This document shows positions 48,002 to 57,483 of a stretch of 64,000 nucleotides of DNA, piece after piece. Position 1 is the first letter of the stretch. Each line of letters opens with the position of its first letter. Source of the stretch: Streptomyces viridochromogenes DSM 40736. Its GTDB lineage: Bacteria > Actinomycetota > Actinomycetes > Streptomycetales > Streptomycetaceae. A model generated the notes under the pieces. That model was not told the DNA's origin. It saw only the letters and a program-made list of their open reading frames with translations, and ran no database searches. Where the stretch lies: positions 3,337,866 to 3,401,865 of the forward strand of contig NZ_GG657757.1 of assembly GCF_000158955.1 (NCBI RefSeq), given 5' to 3'. The translations under genes and the position numbers were made by a program.

Positions 48002-50598
48002 GCCGGGCCTCCGTCCTGGCCGTAGGGCTGGTCATGGGGGTCTGGGGCATGCGCGTCCGGGGCGTGCCCTTCCGGAGTGCGCGCTCCCGGAGGCAGGCCG
48101 AAGGCCGACGGGTGGACGCCGCCTGCCCCCGGGCCCGCCTGGTGCGGGATACGGGGCTCGTCGGACTCGCCGTCGGCGGGGGCGGCATGGGTCTCGCGTT
48201 CGGCGACGACCTCCTTCACCGCGTCCACCACGCCCCGGTAGCCGGAGCAGCGGCACAGGTTGCCGCACAGCGCCTGCCGGGTCTCCAGCTCGGTCGGCGC
48301 CGGGTTGCCCTCCAGGAGGTCGTGCACCGTCATCGCCATGCCGGGTACGCAGAAGCCGCACTGCACGGCACCGCAGCGCGCGAGCGCCCGCTGCACGTCC
48401 GACGGCTGCCCGTCCTCGGCCAGGCCCTCGACGGTACGGACCTCGCTGCCGGCGGCGGTCACGGCGGGGACCAGGCAGGACGCGACGAGCCGTCCGTCGA
48501 CCTGGACGTTGCACGCCCCGCACTCGCCCTGCGAGCAACCGTCCTTGGCCCCCGCCAGCCCGAGCCGCTCGCGCAGCACGTACAGCAGGGACTCGCCGAT
48601 CCACGCGTCGGAGACCGGGCGTTCGCCGCCGTTGACGCGCAGGACGTACGAGGCGAGGGGGTGCTCCTCCTGCGGCATCGCGGGAGGCGTGTCGTGAGAG
48701 GCCTCGTGGGACACCTCGTGGGGGTGCGCGGCCGGGGCGTCCTGTGGCGGAGCGTCCGGGGCCGGGTCGTTCGAGGGCTCGGCGTCGGTGGCGTCCGGTC
48801 CGGCGTCCGTGTCCGCCTCGGCCGGGAGGGGCCCGGCGGGCTGCTCCCCGGGGCCGTCAGCGCCCTGCGGGGCCTCTGGGGTCTCTGCCCCTGTGGCGCC
48901 CTCCGGGGCCTCACCGGGCCCGTGGGCGGGCTGTGAGGCCTCCTGGGCGGGCCGTGAGGCTTCCCGGGCGGACTCCATCGCGGCGGACTCCGCGTGTGCC
49001 TCGGGTGCGGGGCCGCCGGGGGTCTCCCCGGGGGCTTCGGCGTAGGGCTGGGGCAACGCGGTGGGAGCGGGGCGCTCGGCCGGGTCACCGGCGGAGCCGG
49101 ACTGTTCCGGACCGTGACCGGGCGCGCCCGTCGACTGCGGACCATGACCAAGTACGCCCGTCGACTCCGGACCATGTCCGGGAACGCCCGTCGGCTCCGG
49201 GCCGTGACCGGGGAATCCGGAGGACTCCGACCCGTGGCCGGGGTAGGCGGGCTGCTCCGCGCCCTGGTCGGTGAAAGCGGGGTGCTCCGGTCCCCTGTCG
49301 GCAAAGGCGGACTGCTCCGCCCTGTGTTCCGTGAAGGCGGGCTGCTCCGCCCCGTGTTCGGTGAAGGCGGGCTGTTCCGGTCCGCCCTCGGTGAAGGCAG
49401 GCTGCTCCGCCCCGTGTCCGGCGAAGCCGGAGTGGCCCGTGTCGTGGCCGGGGAAGCCGGACCGCTCCGGCGCGTCTCCGGCCGCCGTCGACTCGGTCGC
49501 GTGACCGGCCGCCCGGTGTTCCCCCGGCGCGTGGCCGGCACCGTCGGACGGCTGATGCGTGTGCTCGGCGCCGGGCATCTCGGGCCCCTGACCGGCGTAC
49601 CCGGGCGACTCGGGCGCGTGCCCTGCGTCGGCGTTCTCGTACGGCTGCGGCAGGTGGCCGTGGCCGCCGACATGGCCGGGGCGCTCGCGCCCCTCGGCGT
49701 GACCGGCCGCCGGGTCCGTCTCCTGCGGGAGGGGCGCGGCGGGCGGCAGCTCCGGGGCGTGTGCGCTCTGCGTGGCCTGCTCCGGCGCGTAACCGGAGGC
49801 CGCTCCGGCGCCCTCCGGCCGACCGTGAGCTTGGGCGTGCCCCTGGCCGTGCTCCTGGCCGTGCTCGTGCGGGTGGCCCGGCCCGGGCTGCTCCTGGGCC
49901 GCCGGGTCCTGCTGCCCCCACGGCCGGCCCGCGGCCTGTGTCGCCCACGGCGCGGGCGCGCCGCCCGGCAGCGTGGGCGGCGGGGTGCCGCCCCACTGCT
50001 CGACCAGCGAGGAGGTGGTGAACTCGCCCGACTCGTCCGGGAGGTCACCCCCGGCGACGGGGATGGACCACTGCCCGGTCACGTCATGGCCGGGCGCGGT
50101 CTCCGCCGCCGAGGCCTCTTCGAAGTTCCACTGCCCGGTGGCTCCCGGGTTGTACGTGAACCGGTCGTTCCCCCCGTGCTGCCCCGCCCCCGCGCCGGAG
50201 CCGTACGGCGTGCCGGAGCCGTACGGGGCGTCGTAGGCCTGCCCCCCGGCGTCGTGCTGCTGCTGGTGTCCGCCGTGCTCGTGCCCCTGGCCGTGGCCCT
50301 GCTGGTGTGCCGTGTGCGGGTCGTGCCACTGGGCGCCGTCGACGGGCGCGCCGGGCACCGGCCAGCCCGTGGCCGCCGGGTCGGTGCCGGCGGTCGTGGC
50401 GGGGTCGGCCGCGATCTGCGGCGGTACGTAGCCGTGGCCGGGCGCGGCGAGGGGGCTGTGGGCGGCCAGCAGGGCGTCGACGCCCCCCTCGGGGAGTTCG
50501 ACGAAGGCGGTGGCGCCGTCGTCGTACTCGCCCTGGGGCAGCGGGTCCCAGCGGCTCCCGCCGCGGGGCGTGCCCTCTCCGTGCTGGTCGTCGGTCAC
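47998..50598 (-). CDS. 2Fe-2S subunit with a giant disordered N-terminus
   Basis: An 866-residue protein; the normal subunit is about 160-200. The true 2Fe-2S part (from about residue 651, YVLRVNGGER) has all four cysteines of the plant-type cluster (GCSQGECGACNVQ) and the second cluster (CGFC...CRCSGY). The first 650 residues are His/Gly/Pro/Glu-rich, with tandem 10-residue repeats such as GHGPEPTGVP and EHGAEQPAFT. GTG at 50598. The repeats also give tandem 30-bp DNA repeats around 49100-49450. Confidence 0.85.
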   Translation of the reverse strand: MTDDQHGEGTPRGGSRWDPLPQGEYDDGATAFVELPEGGVDALLAAHSPLAAPGHGYVPPQIAADPATTAGTDPAATGWPVPGAPVDGAQWHDPHTAHQQGHGQGHEHGGHQQQHDAGGQAYDAPYGSGTPYGSGAGAGQHGGNDRFTYNPGATGQWNFEEASAAETAPGHDVTGQWSIPVAGGDLPDESGEFTTSSLVEQWGGTPPPTLPGGAPAPWATQAAGRPWGQQDPAAQEQPGPGHPHEHGQEHGQGHAQAHGRPEGAGAASGYAPEQATQSAHAPELPPAAPLPQETDPAAGHAEGRERPGHVGGHGHLPQPYENADAGHAPESPGYAGQGPEMPGAEHTHQPSDGAGHAPGEHRAAGHATESTAAGDAPERSGFPGHDTGHSGFAGHGAEQPAFTEGGPEQPAFTEHGAEQPAFTEHRAEQSAFADRGPEHPAFTDQGAEQPAYPGHGSESSGFPGHGPEPTGVPGHGPESTGVLGHGPQSTGAPGHGPEQSGSAGDPAERPAPTALPQPYAEAPGETPGGPAPEAHAESAAMESAREASRPAQEASQPAHGPGEAPEGATGAETPEAPQGADGPGEQPAGPLPAEADTDAGPDATDAEPSNDPAPDAPPQDAPAAHPHEVSHEASHDTPPAMPQEEHPLASYVLRVNGGERPVSDAWIGESLLYVLRERLGLAGAKDGCSQGECGACNVQVDGRLVASCLVPAVTAAGSEVRTVEGLAEDGQPSDVQRALARCGAVQCGFCVPGMAMTVHDLLEGNPAPTELETRQALCGNLCRCSGYRGVVDAVKEVVAERETHAAPADGESDEPRIPHQAGPGAGGVHPSAFGLPPGARTPEGHAPDAHAPDPHDQPYGQDGGPA

Positions 50599-51488
50599 GA
50601 CAGCGCCCTCCCCAGTGCTCGTCGGGCCAGCGCGGCGACGGTGCGCCGCAGGTGCAGTACGGCGGGCGGGAGCTGCGGTACGGAGCCGTCCTCGGCCGGG
50701 GCCGCGTCGGGGATGCAGGCCGCGGCGACGTACTCCCCGAACGCGCTCAGCGCCTCCGGCACGAGCGCGCGGTTGTTGTCCCAGTCGATGAGCCGGCCGA
50801 CCCACTGCTCGGCTTCCAGGGGCCGCAGCGGCATCGGCGCTATGGCGCCCACCGCGCAGCGCACACCCCGGCGCGCGGGGTCCAGGACCAGGGCCACGGA
50901 CGCCACCGCGCGCCCCGGGCCGGTCCGGCCGGTCGCCTTCAGGAAGACCTGCGGGGCGTGCAGCAGCGGCACGCGCACGTAGCCGATGAGTTCACCGGCG
51001 CGCAGCATGTCCACCCCGGCCAGCAGGTGCGACACCGGGATCTCCCGGCGGGCCCCGCCCGGGCCCGCGACGATCAGGGTCGCCTCCAGCGCGGCCAGCA
51101 CCGGCAGCGCGTCGCCGGGGGGGGCGGCCGAGGCGATGTTGCCGCCCAGGGTGCCCGCGTTGCGGATGTGCGGCGGGCCCGCGGCGCGCGCGGCGGCGGC
51201 AAGCGCCGGGATCAGGGCCGCGAAGTCGGGGCGGCCCATGCGCGCGTGCGTGAGGCCGGCGCCGAGCAGCGCGTGCCCGTCCTGGTACTGCCAGCCGCGG
51301 ATCTCGCTGATCCGGCCGAGTCCCACCAGGGCGGCGGGCCGGAGCTGCCCGGAGTTGACGGCGGCCATCAGGTCGGTGCCGCCCGCGACGGGCACGGCGG
51401 CGGGCACGGCGGTGAGCGCCGCGACGGCCTCGTCCAGCGTCGTGGGCAGCGTGACGGCCTGCGCCGCCTGCGGTGCGTGCGTGGTCAA
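50595..51488 (-). CDS. FAD-binding subunit of a molybdenum hydroxylase (CoxM-like)
   Basis: A 297-residue FAD-binding protein of the CO dehydrogenase medium chain type. Motifs are AVPVAGGTDLMAAVNSG and 'AGTLGGNIASAAPPGDALPV'. First gene of the hydroxylase operon, overlapping the 2Fe-2S gene by GTGA. TTG at 51488 is proposed because AAGGGG precedes it and the conserved part starts there. Confidence 0.87.
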   Translation of the reverse strand: MTTHAPQAAQAVTLPTTLDEAVAALTAVPAAVPVAGGTDLMAAVNSGQLRPAALVGLGRISEIRGWQYQDGHALLGAGLTHARMGRPDFAALIPALAAAARAAGPPHIRNAGTLGGNIASAAPPGDALPVLAALEATLIVAGPGGARREIPVSHLLAGVDMLRAGELIGYVRVPLLHAPQVFLKATGRTGPGRAVASVALVLDPARRGVRCAVGAIAPMPLRPLEAEQWVGRLIDWDNNRALVPEALSAFGEYVAAACIPDAAPAEDGSVPQLPPAVLHLRRTVAALARRALGRALS

Positions 51489-51747
51489 ACCGGCTGCCCC
51501 TTCCCGCTGCCCCACCTGGTCCCACCTGTGCTGCCGTACGGTACGTGCTGACAGGGCGGACGTGGCAACTCTGGCACATCTTGGCGAGAGCCGAGGACAC
51601 GGGTCCGCTAGGAGGCATTCGCCCACCTCACCGGCGAGATGGTCCGTTTTCGTACAGGTTCACCAGTGCATGCCGATTGGCACTTTCGGTGACCCTTGTG
51701 CGCTTTTTCCGTGGCCTGTTCGAGCTGTTCGGTCGTGACGGCCGGCG

Positions 51748-53374
51748 CTACCGGCTGGGCGGCGGGCCGTCGATCGGGCGCCCCAGCACCCCGGGGCGCC
51801 GCTGCCAGGGCAGCGGTCCCGTGGGGGGCCGGTAGGCGACGCCCAGGGCGTCCAGCCGCCGGTAGTGGGCGGTCATACGGCGCTGGAAACCGTCGAAGTC
51901 CCGTTCCGCCGGGTCGGGCAGGGCGCTCCAGGCGACCTCCGCGAACGCCGCGAGACGGGGGAAGGCCTGGTAGTCCACGCGCGCGTGGTCCTCCATCACC
52001 TCGGTCCACAGGTTGGCCTGCGTGCCCAGCACGTGCCGGGCCTCGTCGGGCGTCAACTCCGGTGGAACGGGCTCGAACCGGTAGACGTCCTCCAGGGTGC
52101 GGACCCACCCGATCGGTACCGGCTCCTCGGGGCCCGGGTCCTGACGGTGGTCCAGGTACACCTGCTGCTCGGGGCACATGACGACGTCGTGGCCGGCCCG
52201 GGCTGCGGCGATGCCTCCGGCGTAGCCGCGCCAGGAGGACACGGCCGCGCCCTCGGCGAGCCCGCCCTCCAGGATCTCGTCCCAGCCGATCAGCCGGCGG
52301 CCGCGCGCGGCGAGCCAGGAGTCGAAGTGCCCGATGAACCAGGACTGGAGCTCGTCCTCGTCCGCGAGCCCGAGTTCCCTGATGCGCGCCTGCGCGGTCT
52401 TCGACCGCCGCCACTGGTCCTTGGGGCATTCGTCGCCGCCGACGTGGACGAACTCCGAGGGGAACAGCTCGAGTACTTCCTCGAAGACGCCCTCGTAGAA
52501 GCGCAGGGTGTTGTCAGTGGGGGCGAGTACGTTCGGGTTGATTCCCCAGGTGTCCCAGACGGAGAGGGCGGTCGTGTCGATGACGTCGGTGTTGCCGAGT
52601 TCCGGGTACGCGGCGATGGCGGCCTGCGAGTGGCCGGGTACGTCGATTTCGGGGACGACGGTGATATGCCGCTCGGCGGCGTACGCCACGATCTCCCGGA
52701 TGTCGTCCCGGGTGTAGTAGCCGCCGTGCGGCTTCTCCTCCCACAGCGGCGAGGCACGATGGCCGGTTTTCGTACGGGCGCGCCAGGAGCCGATCTCCGT
52801 CAGCCTCGGGTGCCGCTGGATCTCGATGCGCCAGCCCTGGTCGTCCGTCAGATGGAAGTGGAAGACGTTGAGTTTGTGCGCCGCCATCAGATCGAGGTAA
52901 CGCAGGACGCCTTCCTTGGGCATGAAGTGCCGGGCGACGTCGAGCATGAGGCCCCGCCAGCGGAATCGGGGGGCGTCCTCGATCGTGAGGTACGGCACGG
53001 CCCAGTCGCGGTCGCGGTCGAGCGGGGCCCTGCGGTACGCGTCGGGCCCGAGGAGCTGCCGCAGGGTCTGGGCGCCCCAGAAGACGCCGGCCGCGTCGCC
53101 GCCCTCGACGAGGACGCCGTTCCGGTCGCTGACGAGGCGGTACTCCTCGGGACCGAGCCCGGGGGCGAGCCGGAGCCCGATGCCGTCGCCGCCGGCGTCA
53201 TCGGGCTCGCGTGCCTCGCGCAGCGGCAGGCCGGTCGCCTGCCGGAGGGCGGTGCGCAGCCAGTGGGCGGCGCCCTGCGTCCCGGTGCCGGCGTGGAGCC
53301 GGGAGTGCTCCGTCAGCCGTACCTCGCCGGAACCGGCGGCGACATCGCGGGGAGCCGGGAATCAGTTCAGTCAC
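51748..53374 (-). pseudogene. GH20 beta-N-acetylhexosaminidase, single-base frameshift near start
   Basis: The main frame (ending at 51748) carries a full GH20 catalytic domain with the D-E pair in HVGGDECPKDQW, and before it the GH20b region (DGIGLRLAPGLGPEEYRLVS). The expected start is GTG 53374, one base after the upstream permease's stop, with AAAGGA before it: VTELIP. It is joined to the rest (APRDVAAGSGEV) only if one base in GGG 53357-53359 is dropped. An in-frame TGA blocks any other start. Without the extra base the protein has 541 residues. It would cleave terminal GlcNAc from chitooligosaccharides imported or presented outside. Confidence 0.85.
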
Positions 53375-53375
53375 G

Positions 53376-54221
53376 TCAGTCCTTTACCGCCCCGCCCAGC
53401 CCCGACACCAGCCGTCGCTGCACGAGTACGAAGAAGATCAGCACCGGAATCGTCATCACCGTGGACGCCGCCATGACGCCGCCCCAGTCCGGGTCGTCGG
53501 GCTTGTAGAAGACCAGCAGCGCCATGGGCAGCGTCGACTGGGAGGTGTCACTGATGATGAACGACTTGGCGAACAGGAAGTCGTTCCAGGCGGAGATGAA
53601 GGAAAACACGCTGGTGGCCACGAGACCCGGCAGGACGAGCGGGAAAAGGATCTGCCAGAGGAATCGCGCCCGACTCGCCCCGTCGATGTACGCGGCCTCC
53701 TCCAGCGCCTCCGGAACGGCTTTCACGAACCCCCGCAGCATCCAGATCGCGAAGGGCAGCGAGAAGGCGATGTGGGGCAGGATCAGCGAGCCCAGTGTGT
53801 TCAGCTGACCGAAGTCCCGCATCAGGAAGAAGAGGGGGATCGTGAGGGCTTCCACGGGCACCATCTGGGCGATCAGAAACATGATCAGCAGGGTGGTCCG
53901 CAGCCGGAACCGGAATCGGGTCACGGCGGTCGCGGCGAGAAACGCGATGAGCGCGGAGGCGATCACCACACAGCCCGCGACGACGAGGCTGTTGAGGAAG
54001 TAACGGCCGAATTCCTGCTGCCCGAAGACGCGCCGGAAGGCGTCCAGAGACGGGGCGAGAGTCCAGGGCCGGGGCTCGGACGACTCGATCTCCCCGGCCG
54101 GTTTGAAGGCGCTGAGCACCATCCAGTACAGCGGGAAGGCGACGACGACCGCGATCAGCAGGGCGGCGGCCTCGGTGGCGAGCCGCCCCGGCCGGCGGAC
54201 CCGGGCGCGTGGAAGATTCAC
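53376..54221 (-). CDS. Sugar ABC transporter permease 2
   Basis: A 281-residue permease of the MalG type with six helices and the EAA loop EALEEAAYIDGASRARFLWQ. GTG at 54221 overlaps the upstream permease stop by GTGA. Together with permease 1, binding protein and GH20 enzyme it forms an uptake operon for a GlcNAc-containing sugar (inferred). No ATPase gene in the operon; Streptomyces usually use the shared ATPase MsiK. Confidence 0.93.
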   Translation of the reverse strand: MNLPRARVRRPGRLATEAAALLIAVVVAFPLYWMVLSAFKPAGEIESSEPRPWTLAPSLDAFRRVFGQQEFGRYFLNSLVVAGCVVIASALIAFLAATAVTRFRFRLRTTLLIMFLIAQMVPVEALTIPLFFLMRDFGQLNTLGSLILPHIAFSLPFAIWMLRGFVKAVPEALEEAAYIDGASRARFLWQILFPLVLPGLVATSVFSFISAWNDFLFAKSFIISDTSQSTLPMALLVFYKPDDPDWGGVMAASTVMTIPVLIFFVLVQRRLVSGLGGAVKD

Positions 54222-55666
54222 AGTTCCTCCCCCTGCCGGCGCAGCAGCCGCAGGTACACCAGCGTGACGGCGAGCAGGATCAGCAGCATCACGACGCCGA
54301 TCGCCGAGCCGAGGCCGTACTGCGAGGACGCGAAGGCCTGCTGGTAGGCGTAGACGTTGAGGACGAGGTTCTGGCCGGCGATGCCGCCGCCGTTCGTCAT
54401 GACGTAGATCTGGGTGAAGACCTTGAAGTCCCAGATGACCGACTGGATGGTGACGACGACCAGGATCGGCCGGAGCATCGGGGCGAGTACGGAGCGCCAG
54501 GTACGCCACTGCGAGGCGCCGTCCAGGGCGGCGGCCTCCAGGACCTCGGCCGGTACGGCGCGGATACCGGCGTAGACCGTCACCATGACGAACGGGAAGG
54601 AGCACCACACCACTTCGAGCAGGACGAGGAAGAAGGCGCTGAGCCGTCCGTACGTCCACGCGTAGTCGCCGAGGCCCAGCATCCGGTTCACCGGGCCGAA
54701 GTCCGGGTCGAAGAGGAACAGCCAGACGGTGGAGCCGGTCACGGCGGGGGTCGCCCAGGCGCCCATGGCCGCCAGCATCAACGCGAGCCTCGGCAGGGCC
54801 CGTACGCGGGTGAGCAGCACGGCGAGGGCGCAGCCGACGGCGAGGGTGGAGACGACGCAGGCCGCCGCGAACAGCACGGTGGCGAGCAGCACCTGCCAGA
54901 ACTGCGGGTCCCCGAACAGCTCGGCGTAGTTGCCGAACCCCCGGAACGCGGTCGGCTCCCCGCCACTGACCTGGGCCTGCGTGTACTCGAAGAACGAGAT
55001 CAGGCCGAGCTGGTAGACGGGATAGACGAGCAGCCCGCCGAGCACGACGAGTGCGGGCGCGAGATACAGCCACGGCGTCCGGCCGCGCCCGGAGGCTCCG
55101 ACGGATCTGCCGGGCGCGGCCGGACGCGGCCCCGGTCGCCCGCTCCGCGCCTTGCCGACGACCGTGGCCGAAGGCCGACCCGGCGAACCACCGCCCTCCC
55201 CGGCGCGAGCCTCACCACCGCCCTCCCCGGTGCGGGTCTCGCCGGTGCGATCCCCGGCACGGGCCTCTCCACCACCCTCCCCGGTGCAGGCCTCGCCGGT
55301 GCGATCCCCGGCACGGGCCTCGCCGGTGCGATCCCCTGCGCGAGCCTCACCACCGCCCTCCCCGGCGCAGGCCTCGTCGGTGCGATCCCCGGCCGGACCA
55401 CCGGGTGCTGCGGTGATGCTCGCGGGAGCGGGGGTGGCATGGCCGCCGGGCAGGTCACGTGCGGCTCCCGCCGAGACCTTCCCGACCGGACCGCCCGCCG
55501 TGCCCGCAGGCCCCGCGCGACCGGCTCCTGCCCCGTCAGACCCGGCAGGGCCTCCCCCCGCCCCGGCGGTTCCGGGCAAGCCGGCAGCGGGCGGACCGAC
55601 CTCGGCGGCGCCGGTCGCGGCGAGGTCGGCTCCCGCCGATTCGCTACGGTCGTTCACCCGGCTCAC
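54218..55666 (-). CDS. Sugar ABC transporter permease 1 with long repetitive N-terminus
   Basis: A 482-residue MalF-type permease. The channel part has about six helices and the EAA-like loop EVLEAAALDGASQWRTWRSV. The N-terminal ~190 residues are not part of the family: they are Gly/Ala/Glu-rich with units such as GDRTGEARAGDRTGE and EGGGEARAGEGGG, encoded by tandem repeats (about 55190-55400). GTG at 55666 has a GTGA overlap with the binding-protein gene. Confidence 0.88.
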   Translation of the reverse strand: MSRVNDRSESAGADLAATGAAEVGPPAAGLPGTAGAGGGPAGSDGAGAGRAGPAGTAGGPVGKVSAGAARDLPGGHATPAPASITAAPGGPAGDRTDEACAGEGGGEARAGDRTGEARAGDRTGEACTGEGGGEARAGDRTGETRTGEGGGEARAGEGGGSPGRPSATVVGKARSGRPGPRPAAPGRSVGASGRGRTPWLYLAPALVVLGGLLVYPVYQLGLISFFEYTQAQVSGGEPTAFRGFGNYAELFGDPQFWQVLLATVLFAAACVVSTLAVGCALAVLLTRVRALPRLALMLAAMGAWATPAVTGSTVWLFLFDPDFGPVNRMLGLGDYAWTYGRLSAFFLVLLEVVWCSFPFVMVTVYAGIRAVPAEVLEAAALDGASQWRTWRSVLAPMLRPILVVVTIQSVIWDFKVFTQIYVMTNGGGIAGQNLVLNVYAYQQAFASSQYGLGSAIGVVMLLILLAVTLVYLRLLRRQGEEL

Positions 55667-56961
55667 CCGGCGGAGCCGAACGCGGTGTTCATCTTCTTCG
55701 CGGCGTCCTCGGAGGCCGCGGGCACGTCCTTCTTGCCGCTGATGATCTGCTGGAACATCGTGGGCAGGACGAGCGAGGAGTCGATCTGGGCCCAGGCGGG
55801 CGACGCGGGGACGAACTTGGTGCCGGCGGAGAGCGTCTGCACGAAGGGCTTCACGAACGGCTCCTTCGCCGCGGCCTGCTGCCGTACGTCCGTGAAGGTC
55901 GGCAGGAAGCCCATCGCGTCGAACAGCTCCGCCTGCGTCTTCTTCGAGGCGAGCCGTTCCATCAGGTCGACGGCGAGCGTGCGGTGCGAGGTGCTCTTCA
56001 GGACGCCGATGTTGTTGCCGCCCGCGAACGCGGGGGCGATGGAGCCGGACTTCACGCCCGGCAGGGGGACCACGGCGTACTTGCCCTTGACCTTCCCGGC
56101 CTCGACGGCGGTGTGGCTGAAGTCGCCGCCGATCGCCATCCCGGCCTTGCCCGCGGCGAACGCGGAGACCGTGTCGTTGCCGCCCATGCCCGCGCACTTG
56201 GCGGCGGGACAGTTGTCGTCGCCGAAGAGCGAGGTGTACTCCTCGATGCCCTTGCGGGCTTCCGGGCTGTCGATGCCGGAGGCGTACGAACCGCCCTTTC
56301 CGCTCGCGAGTTCCCCGCCGTTGGCCCAGACGAACGGCATCGCGCCGTAGGTGTAGGCGCCGCCGACCACGAGCCCGTAGAGGTCGGGCCGCGCGGCGCG
56401 TATCTTCCGGGCGGTGGCGGCCAGTTCGGCCATGGTCTTCGGGACGGCCAGGCCCAGCTCCTCGAAGACGTCCGTGCGGTAGTACAGGGCGCGGACGCCG
56501 ACGTAGAACGGGGCGCCGTACATCTTGCCGTCCACCGTCACCGACTGCTTCGCGGTGGGGTCGGTGTCCTTCGCCTCGCTCCAGTCGCCGAACTCCTCGG
56601 TGACGTCGAGGAGTCCGCCGTCCTTCACGTAGCCGGCCGTGTCGGTGTTGCCGTACTCCATGACGTCCGGAGCGGAGCCGGGGTCGTTGAAGGCGGCCTT
56701 GACGCGCTGCGCGCGGGTGTCGATCGGGATGTACTCGACGTTGACCTCGGTGCCCTTGTGGGCCTTCTCGAAGCCGGCGACGACCGAGTCGACGACCTTC
56801 TGCTTGGGGGCGTTGCCGACCTCCTGGAAGAGCCACACGCGCAGCGTGCCGGTCTTCTCGTCCTCGCCGGAGGAGGAGTTCGAGGAGGTCTGGGGCGCGC
56901 AGGCGGTGGCCAGGAGGGCGGCGAGCGCGGTGAGCCCGGCAAAACGGACGGACAGCTTCAT
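55663..56961 (-). CDS. Sugar ABC substrate-binding lipoprotein
   Basis: A 432-residue SBP_bac_1 lipoprotein with lipobox LLATAC. Typical features are 'KTGTLRVWLFQEVGN' and aromatic residues lining a sugar site. GGAGGAGC precedes the ATG at 56961. It is the first gene of the operon and probably delivers GlcNAc or chitobiose-like sugars, from the GH20 enzyme's presence. Confidence 0.92.
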   Translation of the reverse strand: MKLSVRFAGLTALAALLATACAPQTSSNSSSGEDEKTGTLRVWLFQEVGNAPKQKVVDSVVAGFEKAHKGTEVNVEYIPIDTRAQRVKAAFNDPGSAPDVMEYGNTDTAGYVKDGGLLDVTEEFGDWSEAKDTDPTAKQSVTVDGKMYGAPFYVGVRALYYRTDVFEELGLAVPKTMAELAATARKIRAARPDLYGLVVGGAYTYGAMPFVWANGGELASGKGGSYASGIDSPEARKGIEEYTSLFGDDNCPAAKCAGMGGNDTVSAFAAGKAGMAIGGDFSHTAVEAGKVKGKYAVVPLPGVKSGSIAPAFAGGNNIGVLKSTSHRTLAVDLMERLASKKTQAELFDAMGFLPTFTDVRQQAAAKEPFVKPFVQTLSAGTKFVPASPAWAQIDSSLVLPTMFQQIISGKKDVPAASEDAAKKMNTAFGSAG

Positions 56962-56983
56962 GGAGTGCTCCTCCGAGGGAGTG

Positions 56984-56998
56984 TTGCAACATGCGCAA
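56984..56998 (-). promoter_or_regulatory. Palindrome TTGC-N7-GCAA upstream of the sugar operon
   Basis: An inverted repeat TTGCAACATGCGCAA lies 23-37 bases before the binding-protein ATG. It resembles LacI/ROK-type operators; the regulator is not in the window. Confidence 0.45.
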
Positions 56999-57172
56999 TG
57001 AAGGTTTCGCTGTGCACAACACACCGGAGGCTAGGGACTGCATGAACACGCCCACAAGAGGTCTCAACCACTCTGTGACCGGCAGACGCACCCCGCGCAA
57101 CGCCCGGACAGCACAAAAGCCCCCAGGGCACGCAAAACGCACCCTGGAGGCCTTACACCGCGCGGGCGGGCG

Positions 57173-57454
57173 TTACTTGTCGCCCTTGCCCTTGTCGTCG
57201 TCGCCGGAGCTCATCGACTCGTAGATCTCCTTGCACATGGGGCACACGGGGTACTTCTTCGGGTCGCGGCCCGGCACCCAGACCTTGCCGCACAGCGCCA
57301 CGACGGGGGTGCCGTCGAGGGCGCTCGCCATGATCTTGTCCTTCTGGACGTAATGGGCGAAGCGCTCGTGGTCACCGTCACCGTGGGAGGTCTGTGGCGT
57401 CGGCTCTACGAGGGTCCCCGTACCAGTCCCGCGCTCGGGCTCGAGAGTGCTCAT
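57173..57454 (-). CDS. DUF3039 protein with CxxC zinc motif
   Basis: A 93-residue protein of the DUF3039 family. A conserved central part (DHERFAHYVQKDKIMASALD) is followed by CGK, then PVCPMCKE, a likely zinc-binding set. Widespread in actinobacteria next to yqgE and murA, function unknown. ATG at 57454. Confidence 0.88.
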   Translation of the reverse strand: MSTLEPERGTGTGTLVEPTPQTSHGDGDHERFAHYVQKDKIMASALDGTPVVALCGKVWVPGRDPKKYPVCPMCKEIYESMSSGDDDKGKGDK

Positions 57455-57483
57455 AGAGCCAAGCGTACTGAAGCTCACAGACA

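Noticed and set aside
45044-48025. A 993-codon frame on the plus strand opposite the SUKH and XdhB genes
   Set aside because: It crosses two recognised genes and a gap, has a shadow composition and no recognisable motif.
48994-50982. A plus-strand frame opposite the 2Fe-2S subunit tail
   Set aside because: It only mirrors the repeats; the minus frame leads directly into a good 2Fe-2S domain.
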